64,000 nucleotides of DNA, taken from positions 361,864-425,863 of the forward strand of contig NZ_JAJOZU010000003.1 in NCBI RefSeq assembly GCF_022419205.1, written 5' to 3'. The position numbers were made by a program, and so were the translations under genes. Source of the stretch: Thermomonas alba (lineage in GTDB: Bacteria; Pseudomonadota; Gammaproteobacteria; Xanthomonadales; Xanthomonadaceae). Positions 7,581-17,940 of the stretch are shown piece by piece; position 1 is the stretch's first letter; every line of letters begins with the position of its first letter. Below the pieces are notes generated by a model. The model saw only the letters and a program-made list of their open reading frames with translations, had not been told where the DNA came from and ran no database searches.

Positions 7581-9386
7581 CTAGCGGATCGGCTCGCCCA
7601 GCATCAACTCGCGCACGTAGCGCACCGGCGGCGCGCCGTAGGACAGCACCTGGTCGTGGTAGGCCTTGAGGTCGAAGCGATCGCCCAGCTTGCGCCGCAT
7701 CGCCTCGCGCAGGTCCAGGTGCTCCTGCACGCCGACGAAATAGGTGGGCAGCTGCGCCGAGGTGAGCTGGGCGCGCACCCATTTGCCGGCGGCCTCGCTT
7801 TCCTGCTGGAAGGCGTCGTGGGTCATCAGGCGCATGGCCTGCGCGCGGCTCCAGCCGTCCACGTGCACGCCCTGGTCGAGCAGCGCGTTGGCAATCGTGC
7901 GCAGGTAGAACTTCAGCTGCACCAGGTGGAACAGCGGGTCGCCGTCCAGGTAGCCCTGCTCCTGCATCATGCGCTCGGTATAGACCGCCCAGCCTTCCGC
8001 AAACACCCCGGAGCGCAGCACGCCGCGCAGCACCGACGGGTACTTGGCCGAGTGCCAGCCCTCCAGGTAGTGGCCGGGGATGCCCTCGTGGATCGACAGC
8101 AGCTGGATCATGCGGCCGTTGTATTCGCGCAGGAACGAATCGGCCTGCGCCTGGCTCCAGTCGTCCGGGATCGGCGAGATCGCGTAGAACGTCTTCTGGC
8201 CCTTGTCGAGCGGGCCCGGCGAGTCGCAGTAGGCGACCGCCACGCCGCGCTGGAACTCCGGCATCAGGATCACGTCCACCGGGGCGTCCGGCAGGGTGAC
8301 GAGATTCTTTTCACGCACGAAGTCGGTGGCCGACTGCAGCGCGGCCTTGGCAGCGTCCACCACCGCATCGCGCGCCGGGTGGTCGGCGTAGGCCAGTTCC
8401 AGCGCGGCCTCGATCGCCGCCTGCTGCTGCGCTTCGGTCGGCTGCTCCGGCAGCGCCGGCGCCCCGGCCTTGCCGGCCAGCACGGTGCGCGCGATGGCGT
8501 ACATCTGCGCGCGCACCCGCTGCATCTCGGCTTCGGCGCGCTGCTTGATCTCGGCGCGCGAGAGCGAGGAGGACAGCGCGAACTTCAGCTTCTGGTCGTA
8601 CTTCTCCGCGCCGAGGCGGAAGTCGCCCTTGGCGTTCGGCACCAGGGTCTTGTCCAGCCAGGCCTGGTGTTCGGCCACTGCCTGCTCGAGCGTGGCGATC
8701 GCGGCGCGGGTACGCGCGGCGTCGGCGGCCGGCAGTGCGTCCAGATGCGGGGTGATGAAGGTCTCGACGATCGACAGGATCCCGGCGTTCTGGCGTGCCA
8801 CCGTCTGCGCGTGGATCTTCGGCACCCGCGCCGGGTCGAGGTTGGCGCGCGCCTGCGCCAGCAGCGCCGGCAGCTTCTCCATGCGCGCGGTAGCGGCCTT
8901 GATGCGGTCCGGCAGCGGCGCGAAATCGCGCGCCATGAGGTTGTAGATCGCACTGCCGGCGAGGCTGCCGTACACCTGGGGATCCCAGGCCCAATCTTGC
9001 AGTACTTCATTGGTCCAGATGTCGGATTGCAGCTGGTTGCGCAAGAGCGCGGCATCGACCTGGTGCTCGCGTGAGAGCTTGTCGGCATCGATGGCATCGA
9101 GCTTGGCCAGCAGCGCCTTGCTGGTGTCCACCCGGCGCTGGCGGCCGGCGGCGCTGAGGTCGTCCAGCTCGGTATCGAAGCGATGATCCCCGATCTGGGT
9201 GGCCGCCACCGGCGACAGCCGCATCCATGCGTCCACCGCCTGCTGCGACAGGGCGGTGAAGGCGGCGTCCGCCTGGGAGACGGATGCGTCTGGCGTGCGG
9301 GCCTTGTCCGGGGGCGGCGTCTGTTGTTGCCCGCCGCAGCCGGCAAGCAGTGCGGTGATGGTCAGGGCCAGGAGACAGTGCCGCAT
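7581..9386 (-). CDS. DUF885 family lipoprotein, putative zinc metallopeptidase
   Basis: A 601-residue exported protein. The start at 9386 gives a lipoprotein signal, MRHCLLALTITALLAGCGG, with Cys in a lipobox, so it is expected at the outer or inner membrane facing the periplasm. DUF885 proteins carry a HExxH-like segment; here it reads LLSIHEGIPGHYLEGWH, followed by EGWAVYTERMMQEQG as the likely third-ligand region. Family members are often annotated as dipeptidases or peptidases without firm substrates. The length is typical (about 600). At the 3' end a 12-bp tagcggatcggc unit is tandemly repeated (7570-7593), with the stop codon in one copy. A frame upstream of 9386 exists but would lose the lipoprotein signal. 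Confidence 0.83.
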   Translation of the reverse strand: MRHCLLALTITALLAGCGGQQQTPPPDKARTPDASVSQADAAFTALSQQAVDAWMRLSPVAATQIGDHRFDTELDDLSAAGRQRRVDTSKALLAKLDAIDADKLSREHQVDAALLRNQLQSDIWTNEVLQDWAWDPQVYGSLAGSAIYNLMARDFAPLPDRIKAATARMEKLPALLAQARANLDPARVPKIHAQTVARQNAGILSIVETFITPHLDALPAADAARTRAAIATLEQAVAEHQAWLDKTLVPNAKGDFRLGAEKYDQKLKFALSSSLSRAEIKQRAEAEMQRVRAQMYAIARTVLAGKAGAPALPEQPTEAQQQAAIEAALELAYADHPARDAVVDAAKAALQSATDFVREKNLVTLPDAPVDVILMPEFQRGVAVAYCDSPGPLDKGQKTFYAISPIPDDWSQAQADSFLREYNGRMIQLLSIHEGIPGHYLEGWHSAKYPSVLRGVLRSGVFAEGWAVYTERMMQEQGYLDGDPLFHLVQLKFYLRTIANALLDQGVHVDGWSRAQAMRLMTHDAFQQESEAAGKWVRAQLTSAQLPTYFVGVQEHLDLREAMRRKLGDRFDLKAYHDQVLSYGAPPVRYVRELMLGEPIR

Positions 9387-9559
9387 CGGAACGCGCTCGC
9401 ATGAAAGATGACGTGGCCTGCCACGATACGGGCTGCATGGGGCTGTGGCCAGTGCCAGAAGGCGCTTCTGCCGCTGCATTGAGACCAACCAAAGTCACGC
9501 GCGCCAGCGGTCGCCTGCGGCTACGCTCGGAAGTTCCTCAACGACCACGGGCACGGTCC

Positions 9560-11614
9560 ATGAAGCCATCTTTGCTTGCCTTTGCTCTCACCACTTCATT
9601 GGCTGCAGCCAGTGCGTTTGCCGCATCTCCGGGCGGCAAGGCCCAGATCGGCGATTTTGGCGTGGATCTGTCCGCGCGCGATCTGTCGGTCAAGCCAGGT
9701 GACGACTTCAACCGCTACGCCAGCGGGCACTGGATCGACACCTACCAGCTGAAGGATTACGAGACCAACTACGGCTCGTTCAACCAGCTGCGCGATCGCG
9801 CCGAGGAGCAGACCCGCGCGATCATGGACGAACTCCTGGCGCGCAAGGATCTCGCCCCGGGCAGCAATGCGCAGAAGCTGCGCGACTACTATCTGAGCTT
9901 CACTGACCGCGCCACCCGCGACGCTGCCGGGATCAAGCCGCTGCAGCCGGTGCTGGACAAGATCGCGGCGATCGACGGCAAGCAGGCGCTGATCGCAGCC
10001 TTCGGCAATGCCGATCTCGATGGCAGCGATGCGCCTTTCCGGTTCTATGTCGGCATCGACCGCAAGAACCCCGACCGCTACCAGGTCAACCTCGGGGTCG
10101 GCGGCCTGGGCCTGCCGGACCGCGACTACTACCTCAACCCCGACCCGCGCTTCGCCAAGATCCGCGAGGCCTACGTGGCCCATATCCAGCGCATGCTGGG
10201 CTTCGCCGGCGTCACCGGGGCCGACGCCAAGGCGCGCGCCGAGGCGGTGTTGGCGCTCGAGACCGCGCTGGCCAAGCCGCAGTGGGATCGGGTGAAGCTG
10301 CGCGACCGCGACAAGACCTACAACGTCCTGACCTTCGCCGAGCTGCAGCAGAAATATCCCGGCTACGACTGGGCCGCGCAGCTGCGCGCGCAGCAGATGC
10401 CGCAGCCGGCCGATCTCAACGTCACCACCCCGGACGTGCTGCAGCCGGTGATCGATCTGATCGACGCCACCCCGCTGTCCGCCTGGCGCGACTACCTCGC
10501 CTTCCACGCGGTCGATGGCAACGCCGAGCTGCTCAGCACCGAGATCGACCAGGCCGCGTTCGAGTTCAACGGCAAGGTGCTGGGCGGGCAGAAAGCGCAG
10601 CGCGAGGACTGGAAGCGCGCGCTGGGCATGGTGGGCGCGCGCAACGGGCTGGGGGACGCCCTCGGCGAGCTGTATGTGGCGCGCTACTTCAAGCCGGAAT
10701 CGAAGGCGGCGATGGATGAGCTGGTGGAGAACCTGCGCGCGGCGCTGCGCCAGAACATCGAGCAGCTGGACTGGATGGGCCCGGCGACCAAGGCCGAGGC
10801 GCTGCGCAAGCTGTCCACCTTCCGCCCCAAGATCGGCTACCCGTCGAAGTGGAAGGACTATTCCAGCGTCGCCATCAAACCGGACGACCTGCTGGGCAAT
10901 GCGGTGGCGCTGCGCAAGTTCAACCGCGCCGACCAGAACCGCCGGGTCGGGCAGAAGACCGACCGCGAGGAGTGGGGCATGACCCCGCAGACGGTGAACG
11001 CCTACTACAACTCGGCGTTCAACGAGATCGTGTTCCCGGCCGCCATCCTGCAGCCGCCGTTCTTCGACGTGAATGCCGATCCGGCGGTGAACTACGGCGG
11101 CATCGGCGCGGTGATCGGCCACGAAATGGGCCACGGCTTCGACGACCAGGGCAGCAAGTCGGACGCCGACGGCATCCAGCGCAACTGGTGGACCGACGAG
11201 GACCGCGCCCGCTTCGAGCAGCGCACGCAGGCGCTGGCCAAGCAATACGACGCGTATTGTCCGCTGCCGGGCCAGTGCGTGAACGGCAAGCTGACCCTGG
11301 GCGAGAACATCGGCGACCTCGGCGGCCTGTCGATGGCCTATACCGCCTACCAGCTCAGCCTGAAGGGCAAGCCGGCGCCGGTGATCGACGGCCTCACCGG
11401 CGACCAGCGCTTCTATCTGGCCTGGGCCCAGGTGTGGAAGGGCAAGTACCGCGACGAGGCGCTGCTGCGGCTGATCAAGACCGACCCGCACTCGCCAGTG
11501 ATGTACCGCGCCAACGGCCCGCTGCGGAACCTGGATGCGTGGTACCGCGCCTTCGACGTGAAGCCGGGCGACGCCATGTACCTGCCGCCGGAACAGCGCG
11601 TGCGCATCTGGTGA
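9560..11614 (+). CDS. M13 family metallopeptidase (neprilysin / PepO type)
   Basis: A 684-residue zinc endopeptidase of the neprilysin family, exported by a Sec signal (MKPSLLAFALTTSLAAASAFA). The N-terminal M13 domain is seen in KPGDDFNRYASGHWIDTY. The catalytic domain has NAYYNSAFNEIVFPAAILQPP, the zinc motif IGHEMGHGFDDQG (HExxH) and the third-ligand motif GENIGDLGGLSMAY (GENxxD). The C terminus RVRIW resembles the conserved CxVW end of the family but lacks the cysteine. Bacterial members cleave short peptides in the periplasm. The gene is divergent from the DUF885 lipoprotein, with about 170 bases between them. Confidence 0.9.
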   Translation: MKPSLLAFALTTSLAAASAFAASPGGKAQIGDFGVDLSARDLSVKPGDDFNRYASGHWIDTYQLKDYETNYGSFNQLRDRAEEQTRAIMDELLARKDLAPGSNAQKLRDYYLSFTDRATRDAAGIKPLQPVLDKIAAIDGKQALIAAFGNADLDGSDAPFRFYVGIDRKNPDRYQVNLGVGGLGLPDRDYYLNPDPRFAKIREAYVAHIQRMLGFAGVTGADAKARAEAVLALETALAKPQWDRVKLRDRDKTYNVLTFAELQQKYPGYDWAAQLRAQQMPQPADLNVTTPDVLQPVIDLIDATPLSAWRDYLAFHAVDGNAELLSTEIDQAAFEFNGKVLGGQKAQREDWKRALGMVGARNGLGDALGELYVARYFKPESKAAMDELVENLRAALRQNIEQLDWMGPATKAEALRKLSTFRPKIGYPSKWKDYSSVAIKPDDLLGNAVALRKFNRADQNRRVGQKTDREEWGMTPQTVNAYYNSAFNEIVFPAAILQPPFFDVNADPAVNYGGIGAVIGHEMGHGFDDQGSKSDADGIQRNWWTDEDRARFEQRTQALAKQYDAYCPLPGQCVNGKLTLGENIGDLGGLSMAYTAYQLSLKGKPAPVIDGLTGDQRFYLAWAQVWKGKYRDEALLRLIKTDPHSPVMYRANGPLRNLDAWYRAFDVKPGDAMYLPPEQRVRIW

Positions 11615-11699
11615 TGCCGGCCGCCTGCCGCCCGGCCCTGCGACGGGCGGGTGGCGGGTGCATACTCATCGCACCATCCTTTCAACGGAGGAGCGTGTC

Positions 11700-11882
11700 A
11701 TGCAGGCGAACGTGGGTGGCATCGACAAGTGGCTGCGGGTCCTGGTCGGCCTGACGTTGATCGCCTGGGCCGTGCTCGGCGGCCCGGTCTGGGCCTGGAT
11801 CGGGGTGGTTCCGCTGGCCACCGGGCTGTTCAACTTCTGCCTGCTTTACAGGCTGTTCGGCATCAATACCTGCCGGCGCTGA
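11700..11882 (+). CDS. DUF2892 family small membrane protein
   Basis: A 60-residue protein of the YgaP-like inner membrane DUF2892 family: MQANVGGIDKWLRVLVGLTL, then a hydrophobic hairpin with WAVLGGPVWAWIGVVPLATG and the typical C-terminal FNFCLLYRLFGINTC. A strong ggaggag ribosome binding site precedes the ATG. In some homologues the fold is fused to a rhodanese domain; here it stands alone. It is convergent with the peroxiredoxin gene. Function is unknown beyond the membrane location. Confidence 0.85.
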   Translation: MQANVGGIDKWLRVLVGLTLIAWAVLGGPVWAWIGVVPLATGLFNFCLLYRLFGINTCRR

Positions 11883-11914
11883 GCGTCGGCAGGCACGGCG
11901 GCGTGGGGGCGGCG

Positions 11915-12469
11915 TCAACCGCCCTTGCGGGCGGCGCCGGCCTGGGCGCGCTCGAGCACATCCAGCATCTGCTTGACGTGCTGGTTGGGGTTCATCGCGT
12001 CGTACTCGGCGAGGATGCGGCCGTCCTGCCCGATCAGGTAGGACGTGCGGCTGGACAGGTCCGGCTTCAGCATCATCGTGGCATCGAAGCTCTTGGCGAT
12101 CTTCGCGCCCTGGTCGGCGGCGACCGGGAACTTGCCCGCGCACTTCTCGGTGTCCTTGGAGAACTCCGCCAGCTGGCCGATATTGCCGGCGGTGATGCCG
12201 ATCACGCTGGCCCCGTGCGCCTTGAACTTGTCGATCGCCCGCGAGAACGCCGCGGCCTCGACGTTGCACCCGGGGGTGAAGGCGGCCGGGAAGAAATAGA
12301 CCACCACCGGGCCCTTGGCCAGCGCGGCCTTGAGGTCGAAGGTGAAAGGCTGACCGGCGAGGAATGCCGGCGCGCTGAACATCGGCGCGGGCGTGCCGGG
12401 CTTGAGCGCGGCCAGCGCGACGGAAGGCAGGGCGGCGGCGAGCAGGCAGGCAAAGGCAAGGCGGCGCAT
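11915..12469 (-). CDS. periplasmic peroxiredoxin (AhpC/TSA, BCP-like)
   Basis: A 184-residue thiol peroxidase of the peroxiredoxin family that reduces hydroperoxides. A cleavable signal peptide, MRRLAFACLLAAALPSVALA, places it in the periplasm, unlike cytoplasmic BCP. The fold begins with LKPGTPAPMFSAPAFL, and the peroxidatic cysteine is in VVVYFFPAAFTPGCNVEAAAF (TPGC, with Asn after the Cys). A second cysteine in DTEKCAGKFP, about 45 residues on, is a candidate resolving cysteine for an atypical 2-Cys mechanism. No thioredoxin-like partner is adjacent. Convergent with the DUF2892 gene. Confidence 0.86.
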   Translation of the reverse strand: MRRLAFACLLAAALPSVALAALKPGTPAPMFSAPAFLAGQPFTFDLKAALAKGPVVVYFFPAAFTPGCNVEAAAFSRAIDKFKAHGASVIGITAGNIGQLAEFSKDTEKCAGKFPVAADQGAKIAKSFDATMMLKPDLSSRTSYLIGQDGRILAEYDAMNPNQHVKQMLDVLERAQAGAARKGG

Positions 12470-12592
12470 GGGAGGCTCCAGGCGTGGTGGGGACGACCCA
12501 GCTTACGCCTGCGCGGCGCAGGATGGATGCAGGCACTGTCGGCTGTGCGGCCGCAGCATGCGCGGGCAGGACGGTTTTGCTAGCGTCGGGGC

Positions 12593-13372
12593 ATGGAGGA
12601 GGCGTCTTTTCCGCCGCCAGCGCCAGCAGAGCGGCCCTTCGTGGTGCCGTGCCGACGCTTGCGCATGCGTGCGCCCTGGCGCTGGCTGGCGCTGGGCTGG
12701 CAGGACCTGCGGCGCGCGCCGGGCATCAGCCTGGCATTCGGCATCGCGATCGTCGCCCTGAGCCTGGCGGTGAGCGCGCTGGCCTGGTGGCTGGGCCGGT
12801 TCGCACTGCTGGCCACGCTGCTGTCCGGGTTCGTGTTCGTGGCACCGCTGCTGGCGGTGGGGCTGTACTGCGTCAGCCGCTGCCTGGAGCGCGGCGACAC
12901 CCCCAGCCTGCGCGGCTCGCTGGCGATGATGCGGCGCGTGCTGGGCCAGGCCGGAGTGTATGCGCTGGGGCAGGGGGTGGTGATCCTGCTGTGGTCGCGC
13001 GCGGGGATGATGCTCAGCGCGCTGTGGCCGATGCAGGAGGGCGATGCCGCCGCCCTGGCCGAATACCTGCTCGTCGGCAGCGGCGTCGGCGCGGTGTTCG
13101 CCGCGTTCACGTTCGCGATGTCCGCGTTCTCCCTGCCGATGGTCGCCGACCGCGACGTGGACATGGTCACCGCCTGCGTCTCCAGCGTGAACGCGGTTCT
13201 GCGCAACAAGCCGGTGATGCTGCTGTGGGCCACGCTGCTGATGGCGATCACCGTGCTGGCGTTCGCCACCGCCTTCCTGGGGCTGGCGGTGGCGATGCCG
13301 TGGCTGGCCTATGCCACCTGGCACGCCTACCGCGACACGCTGGACGCGCAGGCGTGGCCGGATCTGCCGTGA
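12593..13372 (+). CDS. DUF2189 family integral membrane protein
   Basis: A 259-residue protein with six likely membrane helices, including ISLAFGIAIVALSLAVSALA, FALLATLLSGFVFVAPLLAV and VMLLWATLLMAITVLAFATA. The pattern PCRRLRMRAPWRWLALGWQD, then VGLYCVSRCLERGD, is typical of DUF2189, a family often annotated beside respiratory genes as a possible assembly factor, without proof. The ATG at 12593 is chosen as the first in frame after the spacer from the divergent peroxiredoxin gene. It is convergent with acnA, whose stop lies 21 bases away. Confidence 0.78.
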   Translation: MEEASFPPPAPAERPFVVPCRRLRMRAPWRWLALGWQDLRRAPGISLAFGIAIVALSLAVSALAWWLGRFALLATLLSGFVFVAPLLAVGLYCVSRCLERGDTPSLRGSLAMMRRVLGQAGVYALGQGVVILLWSRAGMMLSALWPMQEGDAAALAEYLLVGSGVGAVFAAFTFAMSAFSLPMVADRDVDMVTACVSSVNAVLRNKPVMLLWATLLMAITVLAFATAFLGLAVAMPWLAYATWHAYRDTLDAQAWPDLP

Positions 13373-13393
13373 GCGGCGCGCAGGGCGGGGTGC

Positions 13394-16150
<2,757 letters not shown>

Positions 16151-16244
16151 GAGAAAGACTCCTGGGGAAGGAAGGCAGCGACGGGCGCGGCGGTCATGCT
16201 GCGCCTGTGATGTTAAGCCCAATCGCCGCGCCGCGGGGGAGGCC

Positions 16245-17198
16245 ATGAGCAGGCGGCGCCTCTATGGACCCTCTGATCAACTCAGAGGGTCCCGTCGGCC
16301 ATGGATGGCCGGCCACGCATCAATCACGCAAGTGATTGATGCGTGTGAGCCGAGTCCGGGCCTGTACCGGACTCGGCGTGGGCTGACAACGCCTGGATGG
16401 CGTTGTTCAGACCTTCCCTATGGGGCCTTGACCTTCTGGCTTTCGGCGCCGGCATGCGCCGCCCCCGCCGCGGCCGCAACGGGTAGCTGGGTCGCGGTCA
16501 CCGCGCTGGCGTTCGTGCTTGGCCTTGTGGTGGCATATCTGGCCGGCGCGCGAACGCGGCGCATGCTCGTGCGTCTGGCGCGTGAGCTCGACGCCAGGGC
16601 GGCCGAGCAGCGCCGCCAGGGCGAACAGCTGCTGGCCGTACTGCGCGAGCGCGACGAGATGGTTGCCAAGCTCGAAGAGCGCGAGCGCGATTTCGCGCGG
16701 CTGGCGGCGGAGGATGCGCTGACCGGGCTTCCCAACGGGCGCGCCTTCGACGAGCAGCTGGCCCTGAGCTTCGCCCGCTCCAAGCGTCACGGACAGCCGT
16801 TGAGCCTGGTGCTTCTGGATGTGGATCATCTCAAGCAGATCAATGAAAGCTGGTCGCACGCGGCGGGCGATCGCGTCCTGGTGGAAGTGGCCCGACTACT
16901 GCGCTCGGTCTGCCGGCTGTCCGATCTGCCGGCGCGACTGGGGGGCGACACCTTCGCGGTGATCCTGACCGACACGGGGCGCGACGGCGGCTGGCGTCTG
17001 TGCGAGCGTCTGCAGCACGCGTTTGCGCGGCATACCGGCTGGGCGCCCGATGGCAACGGGCCGAACTACGTCACTTTCAGCGCCGGGCTGGTGGAGCTGG
17101 GCGCGCAGGACGAGGCTCCGGCCCAGTTCTTCCAGCGCTGCGACCGCGCCCTGTACCTGGCCCAGCATGCCGGCGGCGCGCGCACCGGGCTGGGGTGA
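16245..17198 (+). CDS. GGDEF-domain protein with a MITE-derived in-frame insertion in its signal region
   Basis: A 317-residue protein with a diguanylate-cyclase-like domain. After a membrane segment ([22 protein letters not shown]) comes a coiled-coil ([20 protein letters not shown]...ERERD) and a GGDEF domain: [37 protein letters not shown] and the signature [12 protein letters not shown]. The signature is GGDTF, so the usual Glu is Thr and activity is uncertain. The ATG at 16245 follows a ggggaggcc site. Codons 8-59 correspond to a 152-bp element plus its 4-base target duplication (156 bases, 52 codons, no stop). Without it the protein would begin [20 protein letters not shown], a normal signal peptide. 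Whether the interrupted protein is exported is unknown. Confidence 0.78.
   Translation: MSRRRLYGPSDQLRGSRRPWMAGHASITQVIDACEPSPGLYRTRRGLTTPGWRCSDLPYGALTFWLSAPACAAPAAAATGSWVAVTALAFVLGLVVAYLAGARTRRMLVRLARELDARAAEQRRQGEQLLAVLRERDEMVAKLEERERDFARLAAEDALTGLPNGRAFDEQLALSFARSKRHGQPLSLVLLDVDHLKQINESWSHAAGDRVLVEVARLLRSVCRLSDLPARLGGDTFAVILTDTGRDGGWRLCERLQHAFARHTGWAPDGNGPNYVTFSAGLVELGAQDEAPAQFFQRCDRALYLAQHAGGARTGLG
16266..16417. mobile_element. MITE-like palindromic element, copy 1 (152 bp)
   Basis: One end is ggaccctctgatcaac; the other, read in reverse complement, is ggaaggtctgaacaac, identical to both ends of the IS5-family element at 61462-62628. A perfect 4-base direct repeat, ctat, flanks it (16262-16265 and 16418-16421). 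Inside are successive hairpins: ggaccctctga/tcagagggtcc, acgcatcaatca/tgattgatgcgt, gccgagtccgg/ccggactcggc and acaacgcc/ggcgttgt. No transposase is encoded. A second, diverged copy lies at 52513-52686 in opposite orientation. It sits inside the GGDEF gene. Confidence 0.82.
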
Positions 17199-17236
17199 CC
17201 CCGTCTACGGCGCCTCCAAGGCGGGCAAAGGGCTGG

Positions 17237-17267
17237 CAAAGTATGTATTGAAAAGTATGTATAATTC
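17237..17267 (+). promoter_or_regulatory. putative vapBC promoter/operator with direct repeats
   Basis: An AT-rich patch in a GC-rich region. The 11-mer aaagtatgtat occurs twice (17238-17248 and 17252-17262), and tataat at 17260-17265 makes a good -10 box. The repeats overlap the -10 element, as expected for autoregulation by a VapB-VapC complex. No convincing -35 was found. Confidence 0.5.
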
Positions 17268-17301
17268 CGGCGTACCGATGCCGTGCGCCAGGAGGTTGCC
17301 C

Positions 17302-17505
17302 GTGGAAGCCATCGTCGCCGAACGCGGACAGATCACCCTGCCCAAGCCCGTGCGCGACGCGCTGGGCCTGACCAAGGGCAGCGTGCTGAAAGTCGAGCTG
17401 GACGGCGGCCGCATCGTGCTGAGCAAGCACGTGGACGATGCCATTTCGCGGGTGCGCGGCAGATTTGCCCTGGATGTGCCCGCGGGGCGGGGCGAAAGGG
17501 CATGA
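17302..17505 (+). CDS. vapB: AbrB/MazE-family antitoxin (VapB)
   Basis: A 67-residue antitoxin with a swapped-hairpin AbrB DNA-binding domain: EAIVAERGQITLPKPVRDAL, then GLTKGSVLKVELDGGRIVLS. The C-terminal tail (HVDDAISRVRGRFALDVPAG) should wrap the toxin. I chose GTG 17302 because a perfect aggagg lies 7 bases upstream and the resulting N terminus is canonical; the ATG at 17278 would add eight non-conserved residues. The stop overlaps the toxin start as ATGA, giving coupled synthesis. The pair would repress its own promoter at the AT-rich repeats upstream. Confidence 0.82.
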   Translation: MEAIVAERGQITLPKPVRDALGLTKGSVLKVELDGGRIVLSKHVDDAISRVRGRFALDVPAGRGERA

Positions 17506-17900
17506 TCGCGGTCGATGCCCCGGTGCTGGTCGAGCTGCTGGCCGACGGCCCGCATGCCGACGCGGTGGAAGCCACCCTGCGCCAGGCGCTGGGCGCCGGC
17601 CGGGTGGTGGTCTGCGATGCCGCGCTGGCGCAGCTGGCGGCCAGCCTGCGCAATGGCGCCGAGGCCTTGGGTGCGCTGGAAGAAATGGGCATCCATTACA
17701 GCCCGGTCGAGGCCAAATCGGCGCTGCGCGCCGGCGAGATGCAGCGTCGCCAGCGCCAGCGCGGCGAGTCGGCACGCGCGCTCCACGAGTTCCTGGTCGG
17801 CGCCCACGCCCTGCTGCAGTGCGATGCGCTGATCACCTTCGATGCCGGATTCCATCGCGATTACTTCAAGGGCCTGAAGCTGATCGTTCCCAAGGACTAA
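17502..17900 (+). CDS. vapC: PIN-domain toxin (VapC-like ribonuclease)
   Basis: A 132-residue PIN protein. The first catalytic Asp is D5 in [17 protein letters not shown], and the C-terminal acidic pair is in [16 protein letters not shown]. The segment where VapC proteins normally have the second catalytic residue (…AEL…) reads [14 protein letters not shown], with Gln instead of Glu; a nearby Asp might substitute, otherwise RNase activity would be weakened. It overlaps vapB by ATGA. The module lies between the GGDEF gene and acnB, a typical chromosomal placement; its role in stress or element maintenance is unknown. Confidence 0.78.
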   Translation: MIAVDAPVLVELLADGPHADAVEATLRQALGAGRVVVCDAALAQLAASLRNGAEALGALEEMGIHYSPVEAKSALRAGEMQRRQRQRGESARALHEFLVGAHALLQCDALITFDAGFHRDYFKGLKLIVPKD

Positions 17901-17940
17901 AGGTCCATCCCCTCATACCCCGCACCCAAGGACATTTCCC

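Noticed and set aside
9596-11491. Long open frame antisense to the M13 peptidase
   Set aside because: Same reason: real gene with signal peptide and zinc motif is on the plus strand.
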